In this document: in pieces, positions 8,337 to 17,263 of the stretch
How the letters are laid out: each line of letters opens with the position of its first letter
Position numbering within the stretch: position 1 is the first letter of the stretch
NCBI GenBank assembly: GCA_002355455.1
Contig: AP017375.1
Location: forward strand, 4,455,640-4,519,639
Direction: 5' to 3'
DNA from: Stanieria sp. NIES-3757
Lineage (GTDB): Bacteria > Cyanobacteriota > Cyanobacteriia > Cyanobacteriales > Xenococcaceae
DNA: 64,000 bases
Program-made: the position numbers and the translations under genes
Notes under the pieces: generated by a model
Databases searched by the model: none
Told to the model about the DNA's origin: nothing
The model's input: only the letters and a program-made list of their open reading frames with translations

Positions 8337-9353
8337 TTAACTGAGTTGAAAAATAAAAGTAACTAAATCACCCTTGCCTAGGGAAATGCGATCGCCTGTT
8401 CTTAAGCGATGACGATTTCCAGGTGGTAAAGGACTATGATTGACATAGGTACCATTAGAAGAACCTACATCTTCGAGAAAGTAAGTATCTCCCTCAACCC
8501 GAATATCGGCATGAATTCGCGAGACAACTTCGGAATTAGGAAAACCGGAAACGTCAATATCGGGAGGAATTTGACTGTTTGGTTTGCCAATATGAATTAC
8601 ATATAAATTATGAGGAAGTTCTAAAGTTGTACTAGTCTGGACATGAAGTAGACTAGCTTGCTGAATTTGGAGTTGGGTGGCAGAACTCACTTTTCCTCCT
8701 GAAGAAAATGGTTGTGGTGGTGGCAATGGCGGAGATGGCGGAGACGCTGGTGATGGTGGTGGCGATGCTTCGGCAACAGGTTGAGGTGGTTGAGGTGATG
8801 GAATTGGTTGTGGTTCATTAAATGCAGTATCTAAATCGATATCTTCAGCTAATTCTTGCTCGCGCTCAGCAAATCTAGGGTTAGTTGGCGGATGTTTAGG
8901 AAATTCTTGCTCAAAATCAACTAAAGGTGAATTTGTTGTCTCCAGTTCCTCTAGTTCTTCCAAGTCCTCCAATTGTTCTAATTCTTCTACTGCTAAATTT
9001 TCATCATCCCAAGAATCCCCAAACCCTGAAGTTGGTGACATTACTTCGGTTTCATGAGTTTGCCAAGGTTCGGGCGTGGGAATTGTTTCGATCTCCTCGT
9101 CATCCCAAGGGTTAATTAATGTAGAGGAAGTACCAGTTTCAGATGAGCCGACAAAAGTTTCCGAAAGTTCTGGAGTAGGAGCGAGAGTTTCTGCTTGAAG
9201 ATTAAAACCACATTGACCACAAAAGGTAGCATCAGTTTGTACAGAAGCTCCACAATTGGGACAGCTAGTAGTTTGGGGTAAAGGAGTGTAGCAATTTTCA
9301 CATTGCATCGAACTTTCTGGATTTTGATGATTGCAATTTGGACAAACAATCAT
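8337..9353 (-). CDS. Double zinc-ribbon and FHA-domain protein
   Basis: 338 residues. Two N-terminal zinc ribbons are seen (CPNC...CENC and CPNCGAS...CGQC, residues 4-50). A long acidic and proline-rich linker (about 60-230) follows, then a C-terminal FHA domain (about 250-338) with the signature residues SRIHADI, GSSNGTYVN and the GDRISLG turn. FHA domains bind phosphothreonine peptides, so the protein is probably a cytoplasmic partner of Ser/Thr kinases. The kinase gene at 37.6 kb also has an N-terminal zinc-ribbon-like cluster, but no link is shown. It lies upstream-divergent to nothing; pgl follows behind it on the same strand. Confidence 0.85.
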   Translation of the reverse strand: MIVCPNCNHQNPESSMQCENCYTPLPQTTSCPNCGASVQTDATFCGQCGFNLQAETLAPTPELSETFVGSSETGTSSTLINPWDDEEIETIPTPEPWQTHETEVMSPTSGFGDSWDDENLAVEELEQLEDLEELEELETTNSPLVDFEQEFPKHPPTNPRFAEREQELAEDIDLDTAFNEPQPIPSPQPPQPVAEASPPPSPASPPSPPLPPPQPFSSGGKVSSATQLQIQQASLLHVQTSTTLELPHNLYVIHIGKPNSQIPPDIDVSGFPNSEVVSRIHADIRVEGDTYFLEDVGSSNGTYVNHSPLPPGNRHRLRTGDRISLGKGDLVTFIFQLS

Positions 9354-9436
9354 AGGTTTTTTAGTTAATTAAGTTTTATCAATCTAGTTTTCCAGAATTT
9401 TTAGTAAAAAAAAACTGAATTATAATCTCGACCATT

Positions 9437-10168
9437 TTAAGCCAGATTTCCATCAAATTCTGCTCCAGCAGAATTATCTAACAACCACCATAGCTCTCCT
9501 TCAGGTTGAATTAGACGTGCAGGATACATGATTCCATCTCCTTGAGGTGCAAAAATTTCTCTAAGAGCAGGACGTTTATTTTCACCACTGACGATAAAAA
9601 TGACACAACGGGCGTGATTGAGTAAGGGGACAGTAAAAGTTAAACGAGGTTCGCCTTGCTTATTGCCAACTGTCACTAATCGGTCTGTTACTTTTAAAGC
9701 CTCTGTCTGAGGAAACAAGGAAGCTGTATGACCATCATCTCCTATCCCTAATAAAACTAGATCGAAATGCGGAAATTCCCCAGGAGCCAGTCGAAAAAAT
9801 TGTTGTAATTCGGCTTCATGCTTTTGGGCATCGAGATTAGCATCTCCTGCTGAGGTAGGCATGGGATGAACGTTGGTTTCAGGAAAATTAACTTGTGTTA
9901 GCCAAGCTTGACGTGCCATCAATTGATTACTATCGACATGATCTGCCGAAACATAACGTTCGTCACCCCAAAACACTTCGATTTTGTCCCAAGGAAAAGA
10001 TTGTTTGGCTAAAGCCTCATACAAAGGTTTGGGTGTATTGCCTCCAGCTAAAGCAATAGTACATTTTCCCCTGCTTTCAATAGCTTGTTGGATTTTGGCG
10101 ACTACCAGGTCAAGCGATCGCTCTATTAAAGCGTTTCGATCTTTTAGTACTTCAACTTTTCTATTCAT
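9437..10168 (-). CDS. pgl: 6-phosphogluconolactonase
   Basis: 243 residues, the normal size of DevB-type lactonases. Family blocks are present in order: ALAGGNTPKPLYEAL near residue 40, FWGDERYV near 67, and LLGIGDDGHTASLFP near 143, then VTFTVPLLN-like and SGENKRPAL segments. It hydrolyses 6-phosphogluconolactone to 6-phosphogluconate, the second step of the oxidative pentose phosphate pathway, which supplies NADPH in the dark. The ATG has no other competing start close by. The FHA gene lies 83 bases downstream on the same strand. Confidence 0.93.
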   Translation of the reverse strand: MNRKVEVLKDRNALIERSLDLVVAKIQQAIESRGKCTIALAGGNTPKPLYEALAKQSFPWDKIEVFWGDERYVSADHVDSNQLMARQAWLTQVNFPETNVHPMPTSAGDANLDAQKHEAELQQFFRLAPGEFPHFDLVLLGIGDDGHTASLFPQTEALKVTDRLVTVGNKQGEPRLTFTVPLLNHARCVIFIVSGENKRPALREIFAPQGDGIMYPARLIQPEGELWWLLDNSAGAEFDGNLA

Positions 10169-10469
10169 GATGATTTGATGTTGGTGTAATTTGGGAATAA
10201 TGAGAAGGCATTTTTAGACCCTTACCATCCTAAAATCTTCTCCGAGAATAAGGACTAAAACTTAAGCATATATTCGTGTCACTGTTAGCTAAATAGTGGA
10301 CAAGTTAAGCTGGGCAAGTTACAACTCAATTAAACTTATCTGGATTGAAATTTTTGAATTGAGCTTAAACAATAGCTAATCTATCTAGCTTGTTTATCGT
10401 TATTACCTTATCAGTTATTACTGCATTTGCTCTTGAACACAATTATTTAGTAGTTCTAAAAATCAAACC
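10169..10469. other. Divergent intergenic region pgl / HpsJ-like gene
   Basis: About 300 AT-rich bases between two divergently transcribed genes; promoters for both must lie here. I see no gene, strong hairpin or repeat. Confidence 0.5.
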
Positions 10470-11285
10470 ATGAATAACACAAGTACGTCTCAATTTACTT
10501 CTTTATGTCTTAAGATAGTAGGTTTAATTCTGATTATTTCTGCCTTACTCGATTACCTTACTTTAGCAATCCCTTTCCAACCATTAGATTCTCAATGGCA
10601 AATTAGTTTTACTGGTCAAATTGTTGATCGCGGAATTGTGCCTATGGTTGGCATCAGTTTTATTTTAGTTGCTGTTTGGATTGAAGCAACTCTCAGTAAT
10701 ACACCTAAAAAATCTGGTTTTGATGTCAAATTACCAGTATTTATCTTAGCGAGTATCCTCGGCTTATTATTTTTGCTTTTAGTTCCTTTACATTTAAATA
10801 ATCTTCGTTTAGCTAGCGATAATGCCATCAATCAAATTCAACAGGGAGCAGATCAAGCGGAAAATAGAATTAAACAACAATACGATCAGCTTAATGTTTT
10901 AGCTCAAGATCCTCAACGTCTACAAGAATTAGAAGCTCAACTAAAACAAATTGATCAAGCTATTAGTAGTGGTAAATTTCAAGGACAAACTCTCAATCCT
11001 CAACAGTTAAAAAGTTTACAAGAAAGTCAACAACAATTACAAAATTTCCGTGAATTGGCTAAAAATCCTGAAGCATTAGAAGCCAGACTGAGTGAATTAC
11101 AAACTCAGCTACGAGATCAAAAGCTAGATAGAGAAGCTCGTGCTAAAACTGAAGCGATTAAACAAGGTTTACGGACTGGTTTAAGTAGTTTAATGTTGGC
11201 GATTGGTTATATTGTGATTGGTTGGCTTGGCTTAAAAGGATTTGGCGGTACTTCGGTTAGTCCAAAAAAAGCTTCTGTGCGTTAA
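10470..11285 (+). CDS. HpsJ-like membrane protein with coiled coil
   Basis: 271 residues with four membrane segments: near 12-35, 50-70, 85-108 and, after a long gap, 240-262. Between the third and fourth lies a glutamine/alanine-rich coiled coil of about 120 residues (QIQQGADQAENRIKQQYDQ and onward). This pattern and the N-terminal text (KIVGLILIISALLDYLTL) match what I recall of cyanobacterial HpsJ-type proteins. Those were named from hormogonium polysaccharide loci of filamentous strains. The coiled coil could serve oligomerisation or partner binding at the membrane. No polysaccharide genes sit beside it, so the name is a family label, not a function. Confidence 0.62.
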   Translation: MNNTSTSQFTSLCLKIVGLILIISALLDYLTLAIPFQPLDSQWQISFTGQIVDRGIVPMVGISFILVAVWIEATLSNTPKKSGFDVKLPVFILASILGLLFLLLVPLHLNNLRLASDNAINQIQQGADQAENRIKQQYDQLNVLAQDPQRLQELEAQLKQIDQAISSGKFQGQTLNPQQLKSLQESQQQLQNFRELAKNPEALEARLSELQTQLRDQKLDREARAKTEAIKQGLRTGLSSLMLAIGYIVIGWLGLKGFGGTSVSPKKASVR

Positions 11286-11386
11286 ATTATCGATTAATTT
11301 CAGCCAAATTGATTCGATCTCGATCTACAAGGCATCTCTAAGCTAATAATAAGTAATAAATACTTAAAAATAAAATCTGAGATGCA

Positions 11387-12202
11387 ATGATTCGTTGGTT
11401 AATCGTTTTAATTGGGATTGGTTTTCTCTCCTTCTTCAATATCAGTCAAGTTGCTCCGGTACAAGCAAATGAACTATCTTCAATTACTCAGCAGCAACTT
11501 AATCAAGGAGAGGAAACTGCTCAAAAAGCTTTACGGGCAATCGAACAAGGCAATTATCTTCAAGCCGAAGTTTATTGGACTCAGTTAATCGAACAATTTC
11601 CTAATAATCCTGCTGTGTGGAGTAATCGAGGCAATACTCGCATCGCTCAAAATCGTCTCGATGAAGCGATCACAGATTTTAATCAATCGATTAAAATCGC
11701 TCCTCAATACCCCGATCCCTATCTTAATCGTGGGATTGCTTATGAAAGCAAAGGTCTTTGGCAAGAAGCTTTAGCCGATTATAATCATGTTTTGGCGATC
11801 GATGCAAATGATGCAGTAGCCTATAATAATCGTGGTAATGTTAAAGCAGCACAAGGTTTTTGGCAAGAAGCTTTGAGCGATTATCAAAAAGCTGTAGAAA
11901 TTGTTCCTAATTTTGCCTTGGCTCGTGCTAATGCAGCTCTAAGTACTTATCAATTAGGAAACTGCGATGAGGCAATTCGTGAGTTACGTAATTTAGTCCG
12001 TAAATATCCTTTATTTTCCGATCCTCGGGCAGCTTTAACAGCAGCTTTATGGGTAGCAGGATTGCAAGGAGAAGCTGAAAGTAACTGGGTAGCCACAGTT
12101 GGTTTAGATCATCGCTATCAAGATCTTAATTGGGTTAAAAATAATCGTCGTTGGCCACCAACCATGATTGAAGCTTTAGAAAAGTTTTTGACTCTCTCTT
12201 AG
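11387..12202 (+). CDS. Exported tetratricopeptide-repeat protein
   Basis: 271 residues. An N-terminal signal sequence (WLIVLIGIGFLSFFNI, cleavage perhaps after PVQA) precedes at least four 34-residue TPRs. Their signatures include AVWSNRGNTRIAQNRLDEAI, PYLNRGIAYESKGLWQEAL and AYNNRGNVKAAQGFWQEAL. A C-terminal tail includes WVKNNRRWPP. TPRs form a superhelical scaffold for protein contacts; Ycf3/Ycf37-like and lumenal TPR proteins are related in form. It is probably periplasmic or thylakoid-lumenal. It follows the HpsJ-like gene on the same strand by about 100 bases, so co-transcription is possible. Confidence 0.8.
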   Translation: MIRWLIVLIGIGFLSFFNISQVAPVQANELSSITQQQLNQGEETAQKALRAIEQGNYLQAEVYWTQLIEQFPNNPAVWSNRGNTRIAQNRLDEAITDFNQSIKIAPQYPDPYLNRGIAYESKGLWQEALADYNHVLAIDANDAVAYNNRGNVKAAQGFWQEALSDYQKAVEIVPNFALARANAALSTYQLGNCDEAIRELRNLVRKYPLFSDPRAALTAALWVAGLQGEAESNWVATVGLDHRYQDLNWVKNNRRWPPTMIEALEKFLTLS

Positions 12203-12570
12203 CAGCTTTTTTACCTTATTAAAATATTATGATTAGGTTTAAAAACCTAAATTAGGGACAAGAGCAATACTATTCTTAGTCTAATATGTAAGCCAATAAA
12301 TTAGACAATTTTGCTCTAAATCAATTTTTAATTAAAAAAATCTGAAAAAACTAATATAACTAGTTATATAGCAATAAAAATGTTGATAATATATTATGCC
12401 TCTACTGTTAATCAACAGTAGATTATACCAATAAATTTAAAGTTCTAATGTGTGGTGTGGAGATAAAACAATCGAATTCATCAAAGCAGAGGTTGTTAAG
12501 TTTTTTTACACTTCTTAACATATTGGCTTTTTGATCTATCACTTACCCGAAACACATTGAGAGTAAAATT
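12203..12570. other. Intergenic region with perfect inverted repeat
   Basis: No gene seen. At 12401-12422 there is a perfect inverted repeat: arms TCTACTGTT and AACAGTAGA around a 4-base spacer. With no T-run after it, it looks more like an operator or mRNA hairpin than a terminator. It lies about 150 bases before the gene at 12571. Confidence 0.5.
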
Positions 12571-13107
12571 ATGAATCAATTGGCAGAGAAAATATTAAGC
12601 TCTATGTCTTTTGAAGAAGCGATCGCTAATACTCAAGCGTTAATGATTCAAATTGAAACTAATAAATTAAGTGAGGAAGAAATTACTTCGGCAATAGCTA
12701 CTTTAATCACAAATAAAGCTAGTGCTAGAGGTTTTTTTGTCGGTTATCTTACTAGTGATTTTTTATTAGCAGATGTGCCTTGTTTAGCTATTATTCATGG
12801 CTTAAAATCTGCTCCTGATATTGTTAGTGAATTATTGATCAAAAATCTTGTCATGTCAGCAGCGATGAGCATTACTCATCGTCGTAATCATCAAGAGATG
12901 ATGGCGTTGGGTTCAGAAAAAGTTCTTCAACGAACTCTTAATTTGATTAAACAAATAAATCTGGAACAAATAAAAATAGGTTTACGTAAATTACAAGTTA
13001 GCTTGTTAACAGGAGAAGGAGATTATCAAAAATTCCTCAATCGTTGGGGATATGACCGAGAACAAAAACAAATAATTCAACAAGCTATTGAGCAAGTTAA
13101 TTATTGA
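12571..13107 (+). CDS. Conserved cyanobacterial helical protein
   Basis: 178 residues, soluble and mostly helical. Features include a central ARGFFVGYLTSDFLLAD segment, PDIVSELLIKNLVMSAAMSITHRRN, and a C-terminal GEGDYQKFLNRWGYD block. I recognise this as a conserved cyanobacterial protein of unknown function; the order of motifs seems fixed in relatives I recall. There are no membrane segments and no catalytic motif that I can name. It stands alone, after a 370-base gap with a perfect inverted repeat. A well-formed ATG start and strong conservation-like composition support a real gene. Confidence 0.7.
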   Translation: MNQLAEKILSSMSFEEAIANTQALMIQIETNKLSEEEITSAIATLITNKASARGFFVGYLTSDFLLADVPCLAIIHGLKSAPDIVSELLIKNLVMSAAMSITHRRNHQEMMALGSEKVLQRTLNLIKQINLEQIKIGLRKLQVSLLTGEGDYQKFLNRWGYDREQKQIIQQAIEQVNY

Positions 13108-13191
13108 ACAGTTTACTCACCTAAGAAAAATAGGGATAAATTAAAATTTTATCCCTAAATTACCCCTAGAAAACTTTAATTAAATCAACAT

Positions 13192-14253
13192 CTATTTACT
13201 TTTTGGTTGATTTTTTACCTGCTCTAAAGCAATTTCTTTCATCGCTTCAAACGATTTGCGGTTAGATGTACCTTCAATAGCTTTAACTGCTAAATCTTGA
13301 ACTTGTTTAAGAACTAATTCAAGTTGTTGGGAAAGTTTATCAATTCTAACTTCTTGATTATGAATTGTTTGTTCTAATGTTTGTATTCTTAGTTGATAAT
13401 TTTTGGTTTGTCCTTCTATCTCTTTAGTCCGTAAATCTGCTTTGACTTTAGCTTGATAATTACCGATACTTTTACCTTCTTCTTCAGCTTGTTTGATTTT
13501 TATTTTTAGTTGTTCTTCAAAAGCAGCTACTTTATTTTTAGCTTCAGTATATTCTTGCTCTTGTCCAGTAATAGTTTCTTCTCGCTGTTGCCATTGTTTT
13601 TCTAATTGTAAGCGAGCCGTAGCTAATTCTTGATATAAATGTTTTTTTTGTTGTTCGTATTGTTCTTCCTGTAAATCTCTTTGTAGATCTAAATTGCACT
13701 CATATTCTTCTGCTTCTCTTTGTTTAGTCTTTTGATAATTTTCATTACGCTCTTTAACTGTTCGAGTAAAAATTTCTTTTTCTTTTGTCCAAGCTTGTTT
13801 TAAAGATTCGATTTCCTGTTGAATATTTTCTTCTTTTTGATTTAATTCTTCAATAAACTGTTTAGCACTACTTTGATAAGTTTGAATCAAATGATCGATA
13901 GTATTTTCATTTATTTCAGTTAATTGATGAAGTTCTTCTAATTGTTTTCTTTCTATAGAAATTAATTCTTGGATCGTTTGAAATGAGCTAGACTCTGCTA
14001 CTAACTGTTCAGAAAGATTACCAACTGAACTACTAAAATCAGTTTGCAACTTTTCTAAAATTTTAATAGTTTGTTCCATATTTTTATCTGATAAGTTTAC
14101 TTTGGTATGATTAGTAGTATTATTTTCTTTAATAACTGGACTAGAAAGAAAAACTGTTTTTTTAAGTTCAGACTCTAGAGTTTTTTTCTCTTTTTCTAAT
14201 GTTTTATAGGCTTCCCAAATTTGGGCTTTAGTACTTTTAAAATTAACTGTCAT
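13192..14253 (-). CDS. Coiled-coil protein, paralogue of the next gene
   Basis: 353 residues, almost wholly predicted coiled coil with glutamine, glutamate and lysine-rich heptads (for example EEEGKSIGNYQAKVKADLR near 260). No transmembrane segment or enzymatic motif. A short non-coil patch near residues 55-80 (FSSSVGNLSEQLV) has a counterpart in the neighbouring gene (YFSSVVNELTSKL). The C-terminus LVLKQVQDLAVKAIEGTSNRKSFEAMKEIA also matches the neighbour's tail. The two genes are therefore tandem paralogues, probably one transcription unit. Function unknown; scaffold or cytoskeleton-like filament roles are guesses. Confidence 0.7.
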   Translation of the reverse strand: MTVNFKSTKAQIWEAYKTLEKEKKTLESELKKTVFLSSPVIKENNTTNHTKVNLSDKNMEQTIKILEKLQTDFSSSVGNLSEQLVAESSSFQTIQELISIERKQLEELHQLTEINENTIDHLIQTYQSSAKQFIEELNQKEENIQQEIESLKQAWTKEKEIFTRTVKERNENYQKTKQREAEEYECNLDLQRDLQEEQYEQQKKHLYQELATARLQLEKQWQQREETITGQEQEYTEAKNKVAAFEEQLKIKIKQAEEEGKSIGNYQAKVKADLRTKEIEGQTKNYQLRIQTLEQTIHNQEVRIDKLSQQLELVLKQVQDLAVKAIEGTSNRKSFEAMKEIALEQVKNQPKSK

Positions 14254-14352
14254 GATTAATTACCGTTAATTTATTTAATTAGCATTAGTTTGAAAAGCTT
14301 TGAAGGCTAAATTTTGTGCTTGAGAATTAACTTCTTGCAGTTGAGCAGTTAA

Positions 14353-15123
14353 TTAATTAATTTGTTCAGTTTGTTTCTGAATTGTTGTTTCTAAAACTTG
14401 AATTTTTAATTCGTATCCTTGTTGATTTGCTTCCCATTCTTTTTGATGTTCGGCTAAATATTTTTTTCTTACTTGCCAATCTTGTTCTTTTTGTTGGGCT
14501 ATTTCGGCTAGTTCTCTTTCTTGTTGACGTTTATCTTCTTGATAATCGTCTAGTTCTATTTGTCTTTGTCTGGTAATTTCGTATTGATAATCAGCTTCTT
14601 CTTGCTGACATTTTTGCTTTAATAATTCGGCTGCTTCTGTAACTTTTAAACTAAATTCTTCTTGTTCTTTTGCCCATTGTTTTTTGGTTTGGTTTATTTC
14701 TTTGGCTAAAGCTTCTTTTTGGTTAATTGTTTGGATTTCTATTTGTTGGATTTTTTCTTGATGTTCTTGTTTAAGAAGGTACAAAGCATCGGCAACTAAT
14801 TTAATTTGACAGAGTTGTTCTAGTTTTTGTTGTTCAATTATAATAGCTTGTTTTAATTCAATTAATTTATTAGATTCTTTATTTAGTTTGCTCGTTAATT
14901 CATTGACAACACTACTAAAATATAATTGTAATGTTGCCATACTATTAACAATATTATTAACTGTATATTCGTTGACTTGCGTTAATAATTTTTGATTAAT
15001 AGTTTGTTGTAACTCTTCTTCTTTCGTTGCTACTTTGGTTTGTTGTTGTTGATATTGATTTAATAGTTTGTTGAAGGACACAATAATTTTTTCTCTGCCT
15101 TCTTGCGATGCAGTTAAGCTCAT
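14353..15123 (-). CDS. Coiled-coil protein, shortened by an in-frame stop
   Basis: 256 residues from ATG 15121-15123, nearly all coiled coil (for example KQEHQEKIQQIEIQTINQ). The frame meets TAA at 14353-14355. In the same frame the text then continues with LTAQLQEVNSQAQNLAFKAFQTNAN and stops at 14275-14277. That continuation matches the tail of the paralogue at 13192-14253 (LVLKQVQDLAVKAI). So the ancestral product was probably 282 residues, and the current one has lost 25 or so C-terminal residues. The stop lies in an AATTAATTAA tract. A palindrome at 15153-15168 lies just upstream of the start. Confidence 0.65.
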   Translation of the reverse strand: MSLTASQEGREKIIVSFNKLLNQYQQQQTKVATKEEELQQTINQKLLTQVNEYTVNNIVNSMATLQLYFSSVVNELTSKLNKESNKLIELKQAIIIEQQKLEQLCQIKLVADALYLLKQEHQEKIQQIEIQTINQKEALAKEINQTKKQWAKEQEEFSLKVTEAAELLKQKCQQEEADYQYEITRQRQIELDDYQEDKRQQERELAEIAQQKEQDWQVRKKYLAEHQKEWEANQQGYELKIQVLETTIQKQTEQIN

Positions 15124-15491
15124 ATTATTCTCCTATTTGATAGCTGAAATTTATCTCACGTGTGAGATGAGCGTTAGTTTTTGATGATGGGATTTTGCTT
15201 GGCTGAATTGGTTTGATTTTTTAATCAACTTGTTTTTATATTAAAGCCAAGTTGATTTTTAAGTCAATAGCTGGGCTGATTTTTTTTTTAACTATCGCAG
15301 ATGTCCTTACTCAAGCATTTTTCAGACTTTTGCCATGATCAAAAAGCACACTTCAGTCAGAAGCGATCACTCTAAAGCAAATAATACAAAAATATTAAAA
15401 TAACAAGACTTACGTAAAAATAACTGTTGTAGCGAGCAACTTAAAAAAAATAAGTATAAGTAGCAAATCTCATTAAGCAATCTTTAATTTT
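15124..15491. other. Divergent intergenic region with candidate operator
   Basis: Space between the coiled-coil pair (minus) and the small membrane protein (plus). It contains the inverted repeat ATCTCAC-GT-GTGAGAT at 15153-15168. No gene is visible otherwise. Confidence 0.5.
15153..15168. promoter_or_regulatory. Candidate operator palindrome
   Basis: Perfect 7-base arms ATCTCAC and GTGAGAT around a GT spacer. It sits 30-45 bases upstream of the coiled-coil gene's ATG, where a dimeric repressor could act. The binding protein is unknown. Confidence 0.4.
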
Positions 15492-15989
15492 ATGGGAAGA
15501 AAATTAAAAACAACTTTATCAAACTTATGTAAAAATTTTAGGCAGCCGATCAAAAAGAGCCAAACAATGCTAGATGGTTTTAAAAGATTTATTTATCATC
15601 CAATTCTTTGTTACCTACCTACCTTTTTAATAATAATGTTTTTGATTTCTAGTTTAAGTCAACTCAGTCCGACCAACTGTTTATTTAACTCGATTCAAGA
15701 ACAATGTTTGTTGTATACGAATTTGAGTTTAATTGTTTATCATCCAATCTCTTTAAGTATTTATTTACTTTCTTTGTATACTATTTATTATTTGTATTAC
15801 AATATTATTAACCAAAAAAATATTGTTGGGAAATCAGTCAAAATTAGTTACGAAAAAATAATTAATAACTTAAAAATTAACGATACAAAGAAACAATTGT
15901 GGATTTTATTAATTAGTTATATTATTATCTCAATATTTTCCTATTTTGTATTACCTTATTTTTTGTGTAAAAAGAAACTTGAAGTATAG
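15492..15989 (+). CDS. Small membrane protein of unknown function
   Basis: 165 residues with a basic N-terminus and three hydrophobic segments: near 33-53 (FLIIMFLISSL), 75-103 (SLIVYHPISLSIYLLSLYTI) and 135-158 (LWILLISYIIISIFSYF). The loop between the first two contains two cysteines (NCLFNSIQEQC). The end is lysine-rich with a final CKKKLEV. I do not recognise a family. Very AT-rich composition makes a chance frame possible, but the helix spacing looks protein-like. It is isolated between intergenic gaps. Confidence 0.5.
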   Translation: MGRKLKTTLSNLCKNFRQPIKKSQTMLDGFKRFIYHPILCYLPTFLIIMFLISSLSQLSPTNCLFNSIQEQCLLYTNLSLIVYHPISLSIYLLSLYTIYYLYYNIINQKNIVGKSVKISYEKIINNLKINDTKKQLWILLISYIIISIFSYFVLPYFLCKKKLEV

Positions 15990-16228
15990 TGATTTCTAAT
16001 TTAATTAAAAAAAAGGAAGATTTAGTTTTTGCTTAACTAATTAACTCAGATGCATTTAATCAATAACCAACGCCTTAAATCCAACTTTCGAGCTTAATGC
16101 ACCTATCGGTCATCTTCCCACTTGTGTTTTAGAATGTTGGTTGTGGTTTTGAAATTGGAAAGGTCAATCTCCTATCTTTTTCTCCCGTGTAGAAAGTTGT
16201 AAAATTTAAGCAAGGCTTTTTGATAATC

Positions 16229-16642
16229 ATGGCTCAGGTTTTACCTTTAATCGCTTTTCTATTTTTATCTTTAGGGCAGATGAATTCAAAACAAGCTATT
16301 GGCGCAATGGTACAAAGACAAGCTTCTGCTTGGGAGAATGCTAATTCATCAGCTATTGTGCGAGATTTTGCTGAAGATGCCATTTTTATAGCTGCTGGGA
16401 CTAAATTTGAAGGAAAAGAAGCAACTAAACAAGCAGCCGAAGATTATTTTGCCCAATTTACCGACACTAAAGTAACCATTAAACGAATAATTATTGATGA
16501 GTTTCAAGGTGCGGTTGAATGGGATTGGAGCGATCGCAATAAAAAAACTGGTCAAATCTCTCAAGCCGAAGATGCAATTATTTTTGAATTAAAAGACAGC
16601 AAAATAGTTTACTGGCGCGAGTATATTGAAAAGAAAAATTGA
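16229..16642 (+). CDS. SnoaL/NTF2-like protein
   Basis: About 137 residues from the ATG at 16229; a TTG at 16220 would add three. After a short hydrophobic start (VLPLIAFLFLSLGQ) comes an alpha/beta cone-fold pattern: RQASAWENANSSAIVRDFAEDAIFIAAG, then an ending with AIIFELKDSKIVYWREYIE. This matches SnoaL-like/DUF4440 domains, used by small-ligand enzymes and binding proteins alike. The specific activity cannot be read. The leader is short for a secretion signal. It precedes the Psb35-like gene by 105 bases on the same strand. Confidence 0.7.
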   Translation: MAQVLPLIAFLFLSLGQMNSKQAIGAMVQRQASAWENANSSAIVRDFAEDAIFIAAGTKFEGKEATKQAAEDYFAQFTDTKVTIKRIIIDEFQGAVEWDWSDRNKKTGQISQAEDAIIFELKDSKIVYWREYIEKKN

Positions 16643-16747
16643 TCGTTAGACTATTTTAAGAACTAAAGCCCAAGAATATTTTTTAATTCATCTTGAATAA
16701 GATTTGGTAAGATTACGTTAAATTAAGTTTTGTAAAGGAATAAATTA

Positions 16748-16966
16748 ATGTATCTCTTGCTCGAAGCTGCTGCGATCGCAGGTGGTAAATTCCCTACTTA
16801 TTTCGTTGCTGTTTATGTAGTTGGTTTTATTGCTGCTGTAACCATTGGTTCTATTGCCTGGTATAATTCCAAACGTCCTACTGGTTGGGAAGATGCGGAA
16901 AAACCTAATATTGTGCCAAATATAGATATAGAAAACCAGCGTGGTGAGAAAGCAAGTAAATCCTAG
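16748..16966 (+). CDS. psb35: Photosystem II assembly protein Psb35-like
   Basis: 72 residues with one transmembrane helix (YFVAVYVVGFIAAVTIGSIAW, residues 19-39), followed by YNSKRPTGWEDAEKP and a polar tail. This matches my memory of the small Ssl2148/Psb35 family, which associates with CP47 assembly complexes in Synechocystis. The thylakoid membrane is the expected location. A clear AAAGGAA ribosome-binding site lies 9 bases upstream of the ATG. The name rests on recall of one family; the membrane topology is certain from sequence. Confidence 0.68.
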   Translation: MYLLLEAAAIAGGKFPTYFVAVYVVGFIAAVTIGSIAWYNSKRPTGWEDAEKPNIVPNIDIENQRGEKASKS

Positions 16967-17013
16967 TTTAGTGGGTGAGTAACCGCATCATTGTTCAAGT
17001 CAAAACTAATTAG

Positions 17014-17159
17014 GTATTTAGCAATTAATTTTAATGATACTAAATCCAATTGATAAAAGTATCTATTAACTTGGATGGCTAAATACTATTGAATACTTCT
17101 GTCTTCTACCTCCTGACTTACATAACAGTTAAATAACCTGCATGAACAGGATTTAGTAT
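17014..17159. repeat. Interleaved inverted repeats in intergenic DNA
   Basis: GTATTTAGC (17014-17022) is inverted at 17078-17086. ATACTAAATCC (17037-17047) is inverted at 17149-17159. ATCCAA/TTGGAT arms lie inside the first pair. The arrangement resembles a decayed mobile-element remnant or a structured RNA. No coding frame covers it. Confidence 0.45.
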
Positions 17160-17263
17160 GACAAATCAATTCGCCATGTACCTAACCAAGAAAAAAAGTT
17201 TTTCTGGTGACTTCTTGGCAATGCCTACTAGACAATCAACTATTATTTACACCACAAAACAAA

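Noticed and set aside
12401-12422. Inverted repeat as terminator
   Set aside because: No T-run follows and it lies 200 bases from the upstream stop.
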